Positions 33,837 to 43,780 of a stretch of 60,771 nucleotides of DNA are shown one piece after another. The notes beneath the pieces were generated by a model. That model searched no databases. It was not told the origin of the DNA and worked only from the letters and a program-made list of their open reading frames with translations. Each line of letters begins with the position of its first letter. The stretch's first letter is position 1. The position numbers were made by a program, and so were the translations under genes. The stretch comes from Domibacillus tundrae (GTDB lineage: Bacteria; Bacillota; Bacilli; Bacillales; Domibacillaceae), in contig NZ_LAJA01000022.1 in the NCBI RefSeq assembly GCF_000970675.1, positions 1 to 60,771 of the forward strand. The letters run 5' to 3'.

Positions 33837-36260
33837 GTGGAAAAGGAACATATTCAAGAATTGCCGCTTGAGGACGTCATGGGCGACCGATTTGGCCGGT
33901 ATAGTAAATACATTATTCAAGAACGGGCGCTTCCGGATGCACGAGATGGATTAAAGCCGGTGCAGCGCCGTATTTTATTTTCAATGCATACAGAAGGCAA
34001 TACGCATCAAAAGCCGTTTCGAAAAGCGGCAAAAACCGTCGGGAACGTCATCGGTAATTACCATCCTCACGGTGATTCATCTGTTTATGATGCGATGGTC
34101 CGGTTAAGCCAGAACTGGAAATTGCGGACACCGCTTATTGAAATGCATGGCAATAACGGATCGGTCGACGGCGATCCGCCAGCAGCCATGCGGTATACAG
34201 AAACAAGACTGTCCGCCATTGCCGGCGAATTATTAACGGATATTGAAAAAAGAACGGTCGATTTTATTCCGAACTTTGATGAAACGACAAACGAGCCGGT
34301 CGTCTTGCCGGCCAGGTTCCCGAATTTACTTGTGAATGGGTCAACAGGAATCTCGGCGGGTTATGCGACTGAAATTCCACCTCATCGGCTCGATGAAGTC
34401 ATTGACGCCGTAATCATGCGAATGGAAAAGCCGGAATGTACGGTTGAAGACTTAATGACGGTTCTGTCTGGTCCTGACTTTCCGACGGGCGGTATTATTC
34501 AAGGAATTGACGGTATTGAAAAAGCATATAAGACAGGAAAAGGGAAAATTGTCATTCGCGGCAAGGCAGAGATCGAAGAAGTGCGTGGCGGACGCCAGCG
34601 TATTGTTATTACAGAAATTCCATATGAAATTAATAAAGCATCGCTCGTAAAGAAAATGGATGATTTACGTGTCGACCGAAAACTGGACAGCATTGCTGAG
34701 GTACGCGATGAAACAGACCGGACGGGTCTTCGTGTGGTCATTGATTTGAAAAAAGAAGCGGATGCTGGACTTATTTTAAATTATTTATATAAAGCGACAG
34801 ACTTACAGATAGCCTACAATTTTAATATGGTCGCTATTTACAATAAGCGGCCAGTTTTAATGGGGCTGCACCGTTTGCTTGATGCATACATTGAACATCG
34901 GAAGGAAGTAGTGACAAACCGATCTGCTTATGACCTTGAAAAAGCAAAAGCCCGGCACCATATTGTGGCAGGGCTTATGAAAGCTTTATCGATTTTAGAC
35001 GAAGTTATTGCCTGTATTCGTTCATCAAAAGACAAACAGGACGCGAAAAATCGGCTGGTAGAGCAGTTTGAATTTACTGAAGAACAAGCAGAAGCGATCG
35101 TCACGTTACAGCTTTACCGTTTGACGAATACGGATATAACGGCGCTTGAAAAAGAATCTGCTGAGCTTGAAAAAACGATTGGGCAGCTGCAGGCGATTTT
35201 AGAAAGTGCGAAAAAACTTGAATCTGTCATCAAACATGAGTTGAAAGACATGAAAAAAACGTATGCGACGGAGCGTCGAACAGTCATCGAAGCAGAGATT
35301 CAGGAAATTAAAATTGACCAAAAAGCAATGATACCAAGTGAAGATGTTCTCGTTTCGGTAACGCGTGAAGGATATATTAAGCGGACCGGTTTGCGCTCGT
35401 ATTCGGCATCCGGCGGTCTGCCCGCGATGAAAGAGTCTGACGGGCTCACTTTTAAGCAGGAAATGAACACGACCGATGTACTGCTCGTGTTTACGAATAA
35501 AGGCAGTTATTTATATTTGCCCGTGCATGAATTGCCGGACATTCGCTGGAAAGACGCTGGACAGCACGCATCAGGCATTGTCAGCGGATTTAAAGATGAA
35601 TCGATTATCGCAGCGTTTTCAGTCCGTGACTTTTCAACAAAGCAATTTATTTTGCTGGCGACGAAAAGCGGGATGATCAAACGAACTGAGCTTGCACAAT
35701 TTAACGTGCAGCGTTATTCACGTCCGTTAACCGCTATGAACGTAAAAGGGGACGATGAGGTGTGTGCAGCGGCTATGACAGACGGCAGCGGCCACGTTCT
35801 TATGATTACGCATTATGGCTATGGGCTGCGGTTTGCGGAAGAAGAAGTGCCGGTTGTCGGACCACGTGCCGCTGGGGTAAAAGGCAACAGTTTAAAAGAA
35901 GATGATTACACAGTCGCGGTCATTGTATCAAACGATGCTGAAGATGCTCAGTTCATTGCGGTGACAAATCGCGGATCTGCGAAACGTGGCGGATTTGGCC
36001 AGTTTGAACAAGCGTCACGTGCTAAGCGGGGTGTCGTATTATTACGGGAATTAAAAGCAAATCCGCATCGCATCGTTGGTGCAGCGCGTCTGGATGAGAG
36101 CCGTGATTATTACGTGCGCATGAAAAAAGGTGCTGATGTAAAAGTAAATGTGAATTCATTAAAGAAAGTAGACCGCTACTCGAATGGTTCTTTTATTGTC
36201 GACGAAAAAGAACAAGGAGCGGTTCAAATGCTTCTTATTACTGAAAAAGAAGCAGAATAG
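33837..36260 (+). CDS. parC: DNA topoisomerase IV subunit A (ParC)
   Basis: An 807-residue cleavage subunit. The quinolone-resistance region is NYHPHGDSSVYDAMVRLSQ, with the catalytic Tyr in AAMRYTETRLS. GINV-like coiled coil and C-terminal beta-pinwheel repeats follow (for example TKSGMIKRTEL, NRGSAKRGGFGQF). GTG start at 33837 follows AGGGAGGA located in the end of parE. Strong terminator follows. Confidence 0.96.
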   Translation: MEKEHIQELPLEDVMGDRFGRYSKYIIQERALPDARDGLKPVQRRILFSMHTEGNTHQKPFRKAAKTVGNVIGNYHPHGDSSVYDAMVRLSQNWKLRTPLIEMHGNNGSVDGDPPAAMRYTETRLSAIAGELLTDIEKRTVDFIPNFDETTNEPVVLPARFPNLLVNGSTGISAGYATEIPPHRLDEVIDAVIMRMEKPECTVEDLMTVLSGPDFPTGGIIQGIDGIEKAYKTGKGKIVIRGKAEIEEVRGGRQRIVITEIPYEINKASLVKKMDDLRVDRKLDSIAEVRDETDRTGLRVVIDLKKEADAGLILNYLYKATDLQIAYNFNMVAIYNKRPVLMGLHRLLDAYIEHRKEVVTNRSAYDLEKAKARHHIVAGLMKALSILDEVIACIRSSKDKQDAKNRLVEQFEFTEEQAEAIVTLQLYRLTNTDITALEKESAELEKTIGQLQAILESAKKLESVIKHELKDMKKTYATERRTVIEAEIQEIKIDQKAMIPSEDVLVSVTREGYIKRTGLRSYSASGGLPAMKESDGLTFKQEMNTTDVLLVFTNKGSYLYLPVHELPDIRWKDAGQHASGIVSGFKDESIIAAFSVRDFSTKQFILLATKSGMIKRTELAQFNVQRYSRPLTAMNVKGDDEVCAAAMTDGSGHVLMITHYGYGLRFAEEEVPVVGPRAAGVKGNSLKEDDYTVAVIVSNDAEDAQFIAVTNRGSAKRGGFGQFEQASRAKRGVVLLRELKANPHRIVGAARLDESRDYYVRMKKGADVKVNVNSLKKVDRYSNGSFIVDEKEQGAVQMLLITEKEAE

Positions 36261-36261
36261 G

Positions 36262-36301
36262 AAAAAAGCTTCACGATCGAAATGACGTGAAGCTTTTTTT
36301 A
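36262..36301 (+). terminator. parC terminator
   Basis: AAAAAGCTTCACG pairs with CGTGAAGCTTTTTTT around ATCGAAATGA. Confidence 0.85.
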
Positions 36302-36397
36302 ATACATTATGTGCAAAATTCAAATTAGTATAAAAAAAACAAAACAACTTATATAATGAGAAAGACGAAGGTAACATCAAGCTGAGGAGGCGAAAGC

Positions 36398-36541
36398 ATG
36401 CAATGGATAGCCGGATTGCTGTATATGTTTATTTACGCAGTTCCTGTTTTTTTCATCACGTTGTTTATCAAGCTGTTTAAATCCGAACAAAAGTGGAACC
36501 GTCGAGTAAATGGAAAAAAAGACTCCCCTCATGAAAAATAG
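36398..36541 (+). CDS. Small membrane protein
   Basis: Forty-seven residues, too short for many gene finders. One strongly hydrophobic helix (about 2-26, WIAGLLYMFIYAVPVFFITL) and a basic tail. GAGGAGG lies 7 bases before the ATG, a near-ideal site. No family recognised. The mscL-like fragment begins just after it. Confidence 0.6.
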   Translation: MQWIAGLLYMFIYAVPVFFITLFIKLFKSEQKWNRRVNGKKDSPHEK

Positions 36542-36544
36542 CTT

Positions 36545-36679
36545 ATGTTTCTATTTATTAAACTGTTTAATAAAATATATACGCGAGAGAAAAAAGAGGA
36601 AGAAACCCCTCCTTCATTAACAAAAGAAGAAGAGTTGTTAACTGAAATTCGTGACTTGCTAAAATCCAACAAGCTATAA
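36545..36679 (+). pseudogene. mscL-like 3' fragment
   Basis: Forty-four codons: FLFIKLFNKIYTREKKEEE then LTKEEELLTEIRDLLKS. This closely resembles the end of transmembrane helix 2 and the C-terminal helix bundle of the large mechanosensitive channel MscL (TKEEELLTEIRDLL is the hallmark). The first two thirds of the channel are missing and there is no ribosome site. Terminator at 36684-36716 may be its own. Confidence 0.6.
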
Positions 36680-36683
36680 ACTT

Positions 36684-36716
36684 GCGTCCAGACAAATGTC
36701 CGGGCGTATTTTTTTA
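36684..36716 (+). terminator. Intrinsic terminator
   Basis: GCGTCCAGACA and TGTCCGGGCGT pair around AA, followed by ATTTTTTT. Confidence 0.7.
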
Positions 36717-36817
36717 TCGTTATTTCGACAGGCGAAACATTTTTCGTGCGTTCTAAACAGCCATATGCTATGATTGACTGCATGGTCAAATAAAAAACTG
36801 TTCGGTTGGTGTCGGAA

Positions 36818-37690
36818 ATGAAAGAGAAAAAAAGAAAAATTTTGCTGACGGCTATGAAGTTGTTTTCAAAAACGAGCTTCCACCAAACATCGATGCAGCA
36901 AATTGCCGATGTATGCGGCTTGTCAAAAGGCAGTTTATATACGTATTTTAAGTCAAAGGAAGAATTGCTTTCCGATATTTTTACGTATTATTACCAGATG
37001 CTTCATGATCAAATCGCAGCCGCTAAAGACGAATCGGACAGCCTTCAAGAAGACTTTATCCGAGAGATCGCGATTCGTACGCGGCATTATTGTGCGTTTC
37101 AGGAATTTTTTATGATGCAGCTGAAAGAAATTCGCGGACTTGAAGATCCGTCTTTAAATGAATTCGTCCGCAGGGAAAATTTTCATTTAATAAAGCAGAC
37201 TGAAAAGCGGATTATAACCATGTATGGAGAGGAGATTGCTCCTTATGCGGCTGATTTGACTGTTTCTTTAAAGGGATTAATGATTTCATACCTAAGAGAA
37301 ATTATCGAAAGAGAATCACGGCAAGATTTTGACCAGCTGGCCCATTATTTATTTAAGCACCTGGATGCTTCTTCCAAGTGGATGCTCGATGAAAAACCGG
37401 AGCCGATTTTCAGTTCTCATTTAGATAAAAGAGAAGAGCCGCAATGTGCGCCGGGTATTCATCCTCTTCACTTTATTAAGAAGCTGAAGGAAATGGCTGT
37501 TCAGGAAAAAGCATCGGCTTTTGTGCTGGATTCGATTACAATTTTGGAAAAAGAATTACTTGATGTAAAACCACGCACAGCGATTTTTAATGGGATGCTG
37601 TTTAACTTGAAAAGCATACCATCCATGAAGCCACTCGCAGAAGAGCTAGAACAGGCTGTGCAAAAAATGCCTGAAACGATTCATTTATAA
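36818..37690 (+). CDS. TetR-family transcriptional regulator
   Basis: A 290-residue TetR-type regulator, longer than usual. The N-terminal HTH is clear: AMKLFSKTSFHQTSMQQIAD and CGLSKGSLYTYFKSKEELL. The ligand-binding part is extended by about 90 residues at the C-terminus. An efflux-type MFS transporter starts 18 bases downstream, so the regulator probably controls it. Start ATG 36818; the ribosome site is weak, and TTG 36806 or GTG 36809 are possible. Confidence 0.88.
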   Translation: MKEKKRKILLTAMKLFSKTSFHQTSMQQIADVCGLSKGSLYTYFKSKEELLSDIFTYYYQMLHDQIAAAKDESDSLQEDFIREIAIRTRHYCAFQEFFMMQLKEIRGLEDPSLNEFVRRENFHLIKQTEKRIITMYGEEIAPYAADLTVSLKGLMISYLREIIERESRQDFDQLAHYLFKHLDASSKWMLDEKPEPIFSSHLDKREEPQCAPGIHPLHFIKKLKEMAVQEKASAFVLDSITILEKELLDVKPRTAIFNGMLFNLKSIPSMKPLAEELEQAVQKMPETIHL

Positions 37691-37707
37691 AAGAAAGAAG
37701 GCTTTAC

Positions 37708-38907
37708 ATGTCGAGACAACAGATACAGCAATTTCCGCTGTTAATTTTAATGATGAACATGTTTATCGTCATGACCGGAATTGGGCTTGTTATCCCGATT
37801 ATGCCGACGATCATTCATCAGTTTGGGGCAGGCGGAAAAACATTCGGATTTCTTATTGCGACGTTTGCGTTTGCCCAGTTTTTATTTTCACCGCTTGCTG
37901 GTGATTTATCAGACCGGTATGGCCGGAAAAAATCGATCATTTTCGGTCTTGTTTTATTTTCACTTGCTCAATTTTTATTCGCATTTTCTAACCATTTAGC
38001 GCTTTTATATGTATCACGTATGATCAGTGGTATTGGTGGGGCATTTATGATTCCATCGATGATGGCGTTTGTGGCGGATATTACGACAGTGGAAACGCGC
38101 GCAAAAGGAATGGGCCGCCTTGGGGCAGCAATGTCTTTCGGCTTCGTTGTTGGACCAGGCGTCGGCGGGTTTTTAGCTGCATTCGGCCTGCGGGCTCCTT
38201 TTGTCATTGCTGGAACAGTTGCGGCAATGGCAGCGGTCCTTTCCGTTTTCTTTTTGAAAGAACCGGTAAAAGAAGGAGCAAAAGCATTATCAAAACAAAG
38301 GGAATCGCTTGTAAAGCAGCTGGCTCTTTCCACGAAAAAGCCTTATTTTATTTTGCTCGTTATGATGTTCACCTTGTCATTCGGGCTTGCGAACTACCAA
38401 TCAACAATTAGTTTGTTTACAGATCAAAAATTCGGCTTCAGCCCATCGGATATTTCCATTTTGATGGTTGTGGGCGGTTTAGTTGGTGTCATCGTGCAGG
38501 CCTTTGTGCTCGATCGAGTGTTAGAGCGTTTTGGGGAAGTACGGATTATGAATACAATGCTTGTTGTTGCGGCTCTATCGATGATCAGTATTTTGTTTGC
38601 GACTGGTTTTATATCGGTATTGCTTATTTCGGCAGTATTCTTTACCGCGGCTTCCTTACTGCGTCCGTCCATCAACACGACTATTTCGAAAATGGCCGGC
38701 AATGAGCAGGGCTTTGCTGCCGGCATGAATAATGCATACATGAGTATTGGAAATATGATCGGTCCCGCGCTTGCAGGCATGTTATTTGATATCAACATGG
38801 GGCTTCCATATATTTTTGGGGCGATTATTATTGTCGTCACGCTTATGATTTGTATTCGCTGGGCGAGAGGAAAAAAGCATCGGGATGTCCCCAGTTCAGT
38901 ACACTAA
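37708..38907 (+). CDS. MFS transporter, drug-efflux type
   Basis: A 399-residue major facilitator protein with 12 membrane helices. Motif A is DLSDRYGRKKSI between helices 2 and 3; GVVGPGVGGFLA-like FVVGPGVGGFLAAFG in helix 5 is the antiporter motif C, pointing to drug/H+ exchange. It shares an operon with the TetR gene upstream. Substrate cannot be told. Terminator follows at once. Confidence 0.88.
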   Translation: MSRQQIQQFPLLILMMNMFIVMTGIGLVIPIMPTIIHQFGAGGKTFGFLIATFAFAQFLFSPLAGDLSDRYGRKKSIIFGLVLFSLAQFLFAFSNHLALLYVSRMISGIGGAFMIPSMMAFVADITTVETRAKGMGRLGAAMSFGFVVGPGVGGFLAAFGLRAPFVIAGTVAAMAAVLSVFFLKEPVKEGAKALSKQRESLVKQLALSTKKPYFILLVMMFTLSFGLANYQSTISLFTDQKFGFSPSDISILMVVGGLVGVIVQAFVLDRVLERFGEVRIMNTMLVVAALSMISILFATGFISVLLISAVFFTAASLLRPSINTTISKMAGNEQGFAAGMNNAYMSIGNMIGPALAGMLFDINMGLPYIFGAIIIVVTLMICIRWARGKKHRDVPSSVH

Positions 38908-38940
38908 AAAAGTGCGGATTCTACATCCGCACTTTTTTGT
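38906..38940 (+). terminator. MFS gene terminator
   Basis: AAAAAAGTGCGGAT pairs with ATCCGCACTTTTTT around TCTAC. Confidence 0.9.
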
Positions 38941-38994
38941 CTTTTAAAGTGAAAATCTCCCGTTTGCAGGTGAAGGCGCAAGCGGGGGATTCAT

Positions 38995-39618
38995 CTATGC
39001 TCTTAAGGCAAAATCGACAACGTCATCCGGTACAGCTGCTTTCGAGGTTTCACCTGAGATAAGAGATTCGTGATCGTACCCCCATGAGGCCCAAACAGCA
39101 CGAAGCCCTGTTTTCATGCAAGCATCAATGTCGCGCTGCTCGTCGCCGACATAAAAAACCTCTTCATGTGAATAATCGTATTGTTTTAACAGCTTTTTGA
39201 TCATTTTATCTTTGCTGAAAATATATTTGGACGATAAAATGTCGTGAATATAATCAATCCCATTCGATTTTAAGCAGTGATCGATGATATCTATTGCATT
39301 AGATGAAATAATCGCAATGTGAATGCCACGGCTACTTAATTCATCAAGCATTTGTTTAATGCCGGGGAAGAGCGGAAGAGAGGCTTTTGATTCGCGCACG
39401 GAACGGTACAGCTTCGGAGCAGCAAATGGGATGCTGCGCATTGGGAAATTTAAATGGCGGCAGCGCTCAGGAATGCTCATTTTCTTTAAATCATCAAGTT
39501 CCTCATGGGCAACTTGATTGTAGCCTTCTTTTTCGGCGAAATCGTTGTATGCCTTTATAAACACTTGAATAGAATCAGAGATGGTGCCATCAAAATCAAA
39601 TATGACACATTTTGTCAT
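38995..39618 (-). CDS. HAD-superfamily hydrolase, phosphatase type
   Basis: A 207-residue HAD hydrolase. Motif I is FDFDGTISDS, motif II IISSNA, motif III lysine in FSKDKMIKKL, and motif IV YVGDEQRDIDACMKTGLRAV. It resembles phosphoglycolate/beta-phosphoglucomutase-type phosphatases. Substrate unknown. ATG 39618 is 8 bases from AAGGAG. Confidence 0.88.
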   Translation of the reverse strand: MTKCVIFDFDGTISDSIQVFIKAYNDFAEKEGYNQVAHEELDDLKKMSIPERCRHLNFPMRSIPFAAPKLYRSVRESKASLPLFPGIKQMLDELSSRGIHIAIISSNAIDIIDHCLKSNGIDYIHDILSSKYIFSKDKMIKKLLKQYDYSHEEVFYVGDEQRDIDACMKTGLRAVWASWGYDHESLISGETSKAAVPDDVVDFALRA

Positions 39619-39745
39619 CGGAATCACTCCTTCGATCGGGACAGCGTTGTCCGCGTATACTATTTAGTTTAACACCCCAGGGCTGGATCAAACATAGAAA
39701 ACACATAATTTCAACACAATCTTAACATTCTGCTATAATGAGTAA

Positions 39746-40519
<774 letters not shown>

Positions 40520-40522
40520 TCA

Positions 40523-40555
40523 ACAAGCATTCACCAAATGGTGAATGTTTTTTTA
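40523..40555 (+). terminator. map terminator
   Basis: ACATTCACCA-type stem: GCATTCACCA pairs with TGGTGAATGT around AA, followed by TTTTTTT. Confidence 0.75.
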
Positions 40556-40575
40556 AATCGGAACAGTTACTGTTT
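40555..40575 (+). promoter_or_regulatory. Zur-like box 1
   Basis: AAATCG-GAACAGTTAC-TGTTT resembles the Bacillus Zur box AAATCGTAATNATTACGATTT. It lies 23 bases before a second copy. Confidence 0.45.
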
Positions 40576-40577
40576 AC

Positions 40578-40598
40578 AAATCGGAATGATTACTATAT
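40578..40598 (+). promoter_or_regulatory. Zur-like box 2
   Basis: AAATCG-GAATGATTAC-TATAT, the better match to the Zur consensus, directly over the likely promoter of the zinc-binding lipoprotein gene. Confidence 0.6.
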
Positions 40599-40633
40599 TA
40601 TAAAAGACACACTTACTTTTGGAGGGGATATAC

Positions 40634-41617
40634 GTGAAAAAGTGGACATTGGCAACTGCGAGCCTTTTATTGGCGCTTGCTGCGTGCGGAAATGAAAGCA
40701 GTGAAACATCCAATGAAACAAATGAATCAACTGATGAAGTGTTGACAGTTTATACAACCATTTATCCGCTCCAATACTTTACAGAACGAATCGGCGGCGG
40801 GACGGTAGAAGTAGAAAGCATGCTGCCGGCAGGTGCAGATGAGCATACATATGAGCCTACATCCAAAACCATGCTTGATATTGCGGCTGCCGACTTGTTT
40901 TTGTACAACGGTCTTAACCTGGAGCCATTTGCAGAAAAAGTAGAAGAAACCCTTTCAGCTGAAGATGTCGTAATTGTTAACGTCGGTGAGCACGTGGATA
41001 TTGAAGCGGGCCATGAACATAGTGCTGGGGAAGAAGAGCATACAGAGGACGAACATGATCATGAAGCAGAGGATGACGGCCATGATCACGGCGGAGTAGA
41101 CCCTCATATTTGGATTGATCCGACACTGGCTGAGCAAATGGCCGAAGTGGTAAAGGATGAGCTGGTGGCGCTTAATTCTGATGAAGAAGCGCTTTACAAT
41201 GAAAATTACGAGGCGCTTGCCAAGGAACTTGAACAGCTGGATGAAGATTTTCACACAATGGCGGATGGAGCAGTGCAGAAAGAAATTCTCGTTTCTCATG
41301 CGGCCTACGGCTATTGGGAAGAGTCATACGGTATTGAACAGCTTAGTGTAGCCGGTCTATCACCGACGGATGAACCGTCACAAAAAGAGTTAAAAGAACT
41401 GGCAGATACTGCGACGGAACATGGCATCCGCTACGTAATTTTTGAGCAGAACATTACACCGAAAATTGCAGAAGTGATCCAAAAGGAAATCGGAGCTGAA
41501 TCCCTTCGTCTTCACAACTTAGCTACGTTAACAGAAGAGGATATAGAAGCTGGGGAAGATTATATGTCGATTATGGAACAAAATATCGAGACGCTCAAAA
41601 CTGCTATGAACAAATAA
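40634..41617 (+). CDS. Zinc ABC transporter substrate-binding lipoprotein (ZnuA/AdcA-like)
   Basis: A 327-residue cluster A-I metal-binding lipoprotein. The lipobox is LALAACG. Metal-site residues occur in ADEHTYEPT, VDPHIWIDP, SHAAYGYW and the late FEQN block. A His/Asp/Glu-rich loop (about 127-160: HEHSAGEEEHTEDEHDHEAE) is typical of zinc-specific proteins. Two Zur-like boxes lie upstream. No permease or ATPase genes are next to it, so it probably serves a ZnuBC encoded elsewhere. GTG start at 40634 follows GGAGGGG. Confidence 0.9.
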   Translation: MKKWTLATASLLLALAACGNESSETSNETNESTDEVLTVYTTIYPLQYFTERIGGGTVEVESMLPAGADEHTYEPTSKTMLDIAAADLFLYNGLNLEPFAEKVEETLSAEDVVIVNVGEHVDIEAGHEHSAGEEEHTEDEHDHEAEDDGHDHGGVDPHIWIDPTLAEQMAEVVKDELVALNSDEEALYNENYEALAKELEQLDEDFHTMADGAVQKEILVSHAAYGYWEESYGIEQLSVAGLSPTDEPSQKELKELADTATEHGIRYVIFEQNITPKIAEVIQKEIGAESLRLHNLATLTEEDIEAGEDYMSIMEQNIETLKTAMNK

Positions 41618-41660
41618 GAAAAGCCGCTTCTAGAAGTTATTGCTTCGGAAGCGGCTTTTT
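41618..41660. terminator. Terminator between znuA-like and yitT-like genes
   Basis: AAAAGCCGCTTC pairs with GAAGCGGCTTTTT, with TAGAAGTTATTGCTTCG between. Works both ways and overlaps the end of the leftward gene. Confidence 0.75.
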
Positions 41661-42233
41661 GCGTATTGACTCAATGGAAAATAACTGAATAAAATCAATG
41701 ACACGCGACGCGATCCATTGACAAACAATTGCGTAAAGAATTGTTTTTACATCGACAACGAGGCCAGTCGCAATTAAGATCGTTGTATTTATATAAAAAA
41801 GAGACCGGCCCGGCGGCCAATTGCGCCATTTTGACAGAATAAGAGCGGCGATGTCCATACCGCCGGAAGAAGCGCCCGATTTGAACAACATGCCAAGCCC
41901 AATGCCGAAAAGAAGGGCACCGGCAGGAAGGTCTGTCCAGATTGTTCCTAGGGGAACCGGAAAAAAAGGCGTTAAACAGTTAATAACCATCGCTGCAATC
42001 GTCACACAATACATGGTGCCAGCGGCTGTTTTCAGACCGAGCCATTTAAACGCCAGCACGATCATCACAACGTTAACACCCCAAATCGATGCGGCATAAG
42101 GCGTATGGAATAGATGATTCATCATAATACTAATGCCGGCCGCCCCACCGGATGAAATTGCATGCGGAAATAAAAAAATCGACATAGCCGCTGCCTGAAG
42201 ACAAGCACCAGCTGTCCAAAACACTACTTTCAC
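41637..42233 (-). CDS. YitT-family membrane protein
   Basis: A 198-residue protein with five or six membrane helices, matching the YitT/YczE-type family. Visible are FLFPHAISSGGAAGISIMMN and FKSGASSGGMDIAALILSKW, two copies of a GGxxG(I/M) repeat typical of the family. The soluble DUF2179 domain usual in YitT is absent. GTG start at 42233, 8 bases after AGAGG. Function unknown. Confidence 0.8.
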   Translation of the reverse strand: MKVVFWTAGACLQAAAMSIFLFPHAISSGGAAGISIMMNHLFHTPYAASIWGVNVVMIVLAFKWLGLKTAAGTMYCVTIAAMVINCLTPFFPVPLGTIWTDLPAGALLFGIGLGMLFKSGASSGGMDIAALILSKWRNWPPGRSLFYINTTILIATGLVVDVKTILYAIVCQWIASRVIDFIQLFSIESIRKKPLPKQ

Positions 42234-42348
42234 GAACGTCACCTCTGCTTGTCATCATAACGCATTTAGCGATGAATAGGAAAGCCATTTTTGACGCTCT
42301 AAAGAGAGGCTGTTAAAATAAAGAAAATACATAGCGGAGATGATGAGC

Positions 42349-43719
42349 ATGAACGTTGCTGAAATGATACAGGCACAGCAGGCTTTTTTTGATTCGGGAG
42401 CCACCCGCAGCGTTGACTGGCGAATAAATCGTCTGAAGGAATTAAAACAAGCAATTAAAAAACGTGAAGATGAGATAATGGAAGCATTACACCTCGATTT
42501 ACGAAAAAATAAATTTGAAGCGTATACAACCGAAATTGGATTTTTGTATGAAAGCATTCGTTTCATGATTCGACATTTGCGGGAATGGGCTGCTGCTGAG
42601 AAAGTGAAAACGCCTATTCATCAACAGCCGGCTGAAAGCTATATTGTGCCAGAACCGTATGGCAGTATCCTCATTATTGGTCCATTTAATTACCCATTCC
42701 AGCTTGTCGCAGAACCGCTCATCGGTGCCATTGCGGCAGGAAACACAGCGATTGTTAAGCCGTCAGAAAGCACTCCACATACATCAGCTGTCTTAAAAGC
42801 GCTCCTTGAAGAAACGTTTGATTCAGCATTTATCGGGGTGCAGGAAGGCGGTAAAGAAACCGTAACAGCCTTGCTCAATGCACCATTCGATTATATCTTT
42901 TTTACCGGAAGTGCGGCAACGGCGAAAGTAGTCATGGGCGCCGCCGCAAAGCAGCTTATTCCCGTAACATTAGAACTTGGCGGCAAAAGCCCCGCGTTTA
43001 TCGATTATTCCGCCGATTTGAGAAATGCAGCCCGGCGCATTGCCTGGGGTAAATTTTCCAATGCTGGCCAGACATGTATTGCTCCAGATTACGTTCTTAT
43101 CCATCAAAATGTGAAAGAATCCTTTTTAAAAGAATTAAGACTCGCTGTATTTGATTTTTATGGAAAAGATCCACAGAACAGCCCGGATTTTGGACGTATT
43201 GTGAATGAACGGCAATTTGACCGGCTGCAAACAATGCTTTCTAAAACTGCAGGCACCGTTTTAAAAGGCGGCGAAATGGATCGGGAAGATTTATTTATCG
43301 CGCCAACGATCGTTGAAGCGGAATGGGATGACGCATTAATGGAAGAGGAAATTTTTGGTCCGATTTTGCCCGTTCTCTCTTATACGGAACTGGATCAGGC
43401 AATTAAGCGGGTGAAAAAGTTTCCGAAACCGCTTGCTCTCTACGTTTTCACAAAAGAAAAATCAATGGAAGAAAAAGTTATCTCGTCTATCCAGTTTGGC
43501 GGTGCATGCATTAATGACACACTTATTCATGTATCAAGTCCATATTTGCCATTTGGCGGTGTTGGGGCTTCTGGGATGAATGCGTACCATGGAAAAGCAA
43601 GTTTTGATCTTTTTTCACATAAAAAAAGCATTTTGCGTAAAAAATCATCGCCTCAGTCAAATTTGCTTTATCCTCCATATGAAGGCCGTGTGAATACTGT
43701 CCGGAAAGTCTTGCGCTAG
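42349..43719 (+). CDS. Aldehyde dehydrogenase (YwdH-like, class 3)
   Basis: A 456-residue NAD(P)-dependent aldehyde dehydrogenase of the short class-3/fatty-aldehyde type. FNYPFQLVAEPLIGAIAAGN binds the cofactor; the catalytic Glu is in TLELGGKSPAF and the catalytic Cys in FSNAGQTCIAPDY. The C-terminus carries NDTLIHVSSPYLPFGGVGAS. It is likely to oxidise fatty or other aldehydes. I start at ATG 42349, 9 bases after GCGGAG. Confidence 0.92.
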   Translation: MNVAEMIQAQQAFFDSGATRSVDWRINRLKELKQAIKKREDEIMEALHLDLRKNKFEAYTTEIGFLYESIRFMIRHLREWAAAEKVKTPIHQQPAESYIVPEPYGSILIIGPFNYPFQLVAEPLIGAIAAGNTAIVKPSESTPHTSAVLKALLEETFDSAFIGVQEGGKETVTALLNAPFDYIFFTGSAATAKVVMGAAAKQLIPVTLELGGKSPAFIDYSADLRNAARRIAWGKFSNAGQTCIAPDYVLIHQNVKESFLKELRLAVFDFYGKDPQNSPDFGRIVNERQFDRLQTMLSKTAGTVLKGGEMDREDLFIAPTIVEAEWDDALMEEEIFGPILPVLSYTELDQAIKRVKKFPKPLALYVFTKEKSMEEKVISSIQFGGACINDTLIHVSSPYLPFGGVGASGMNAYHGKASFDLFSHKKSILRKKSSPQSNLLYPPYEGRVNTVRKVLR

Positions 43720-43780
43720 GCAGGGAAACAAGTCCTTAGAGTGGAATGTATTATAGAAAGAAGAACGGGAGGGAAAATAC

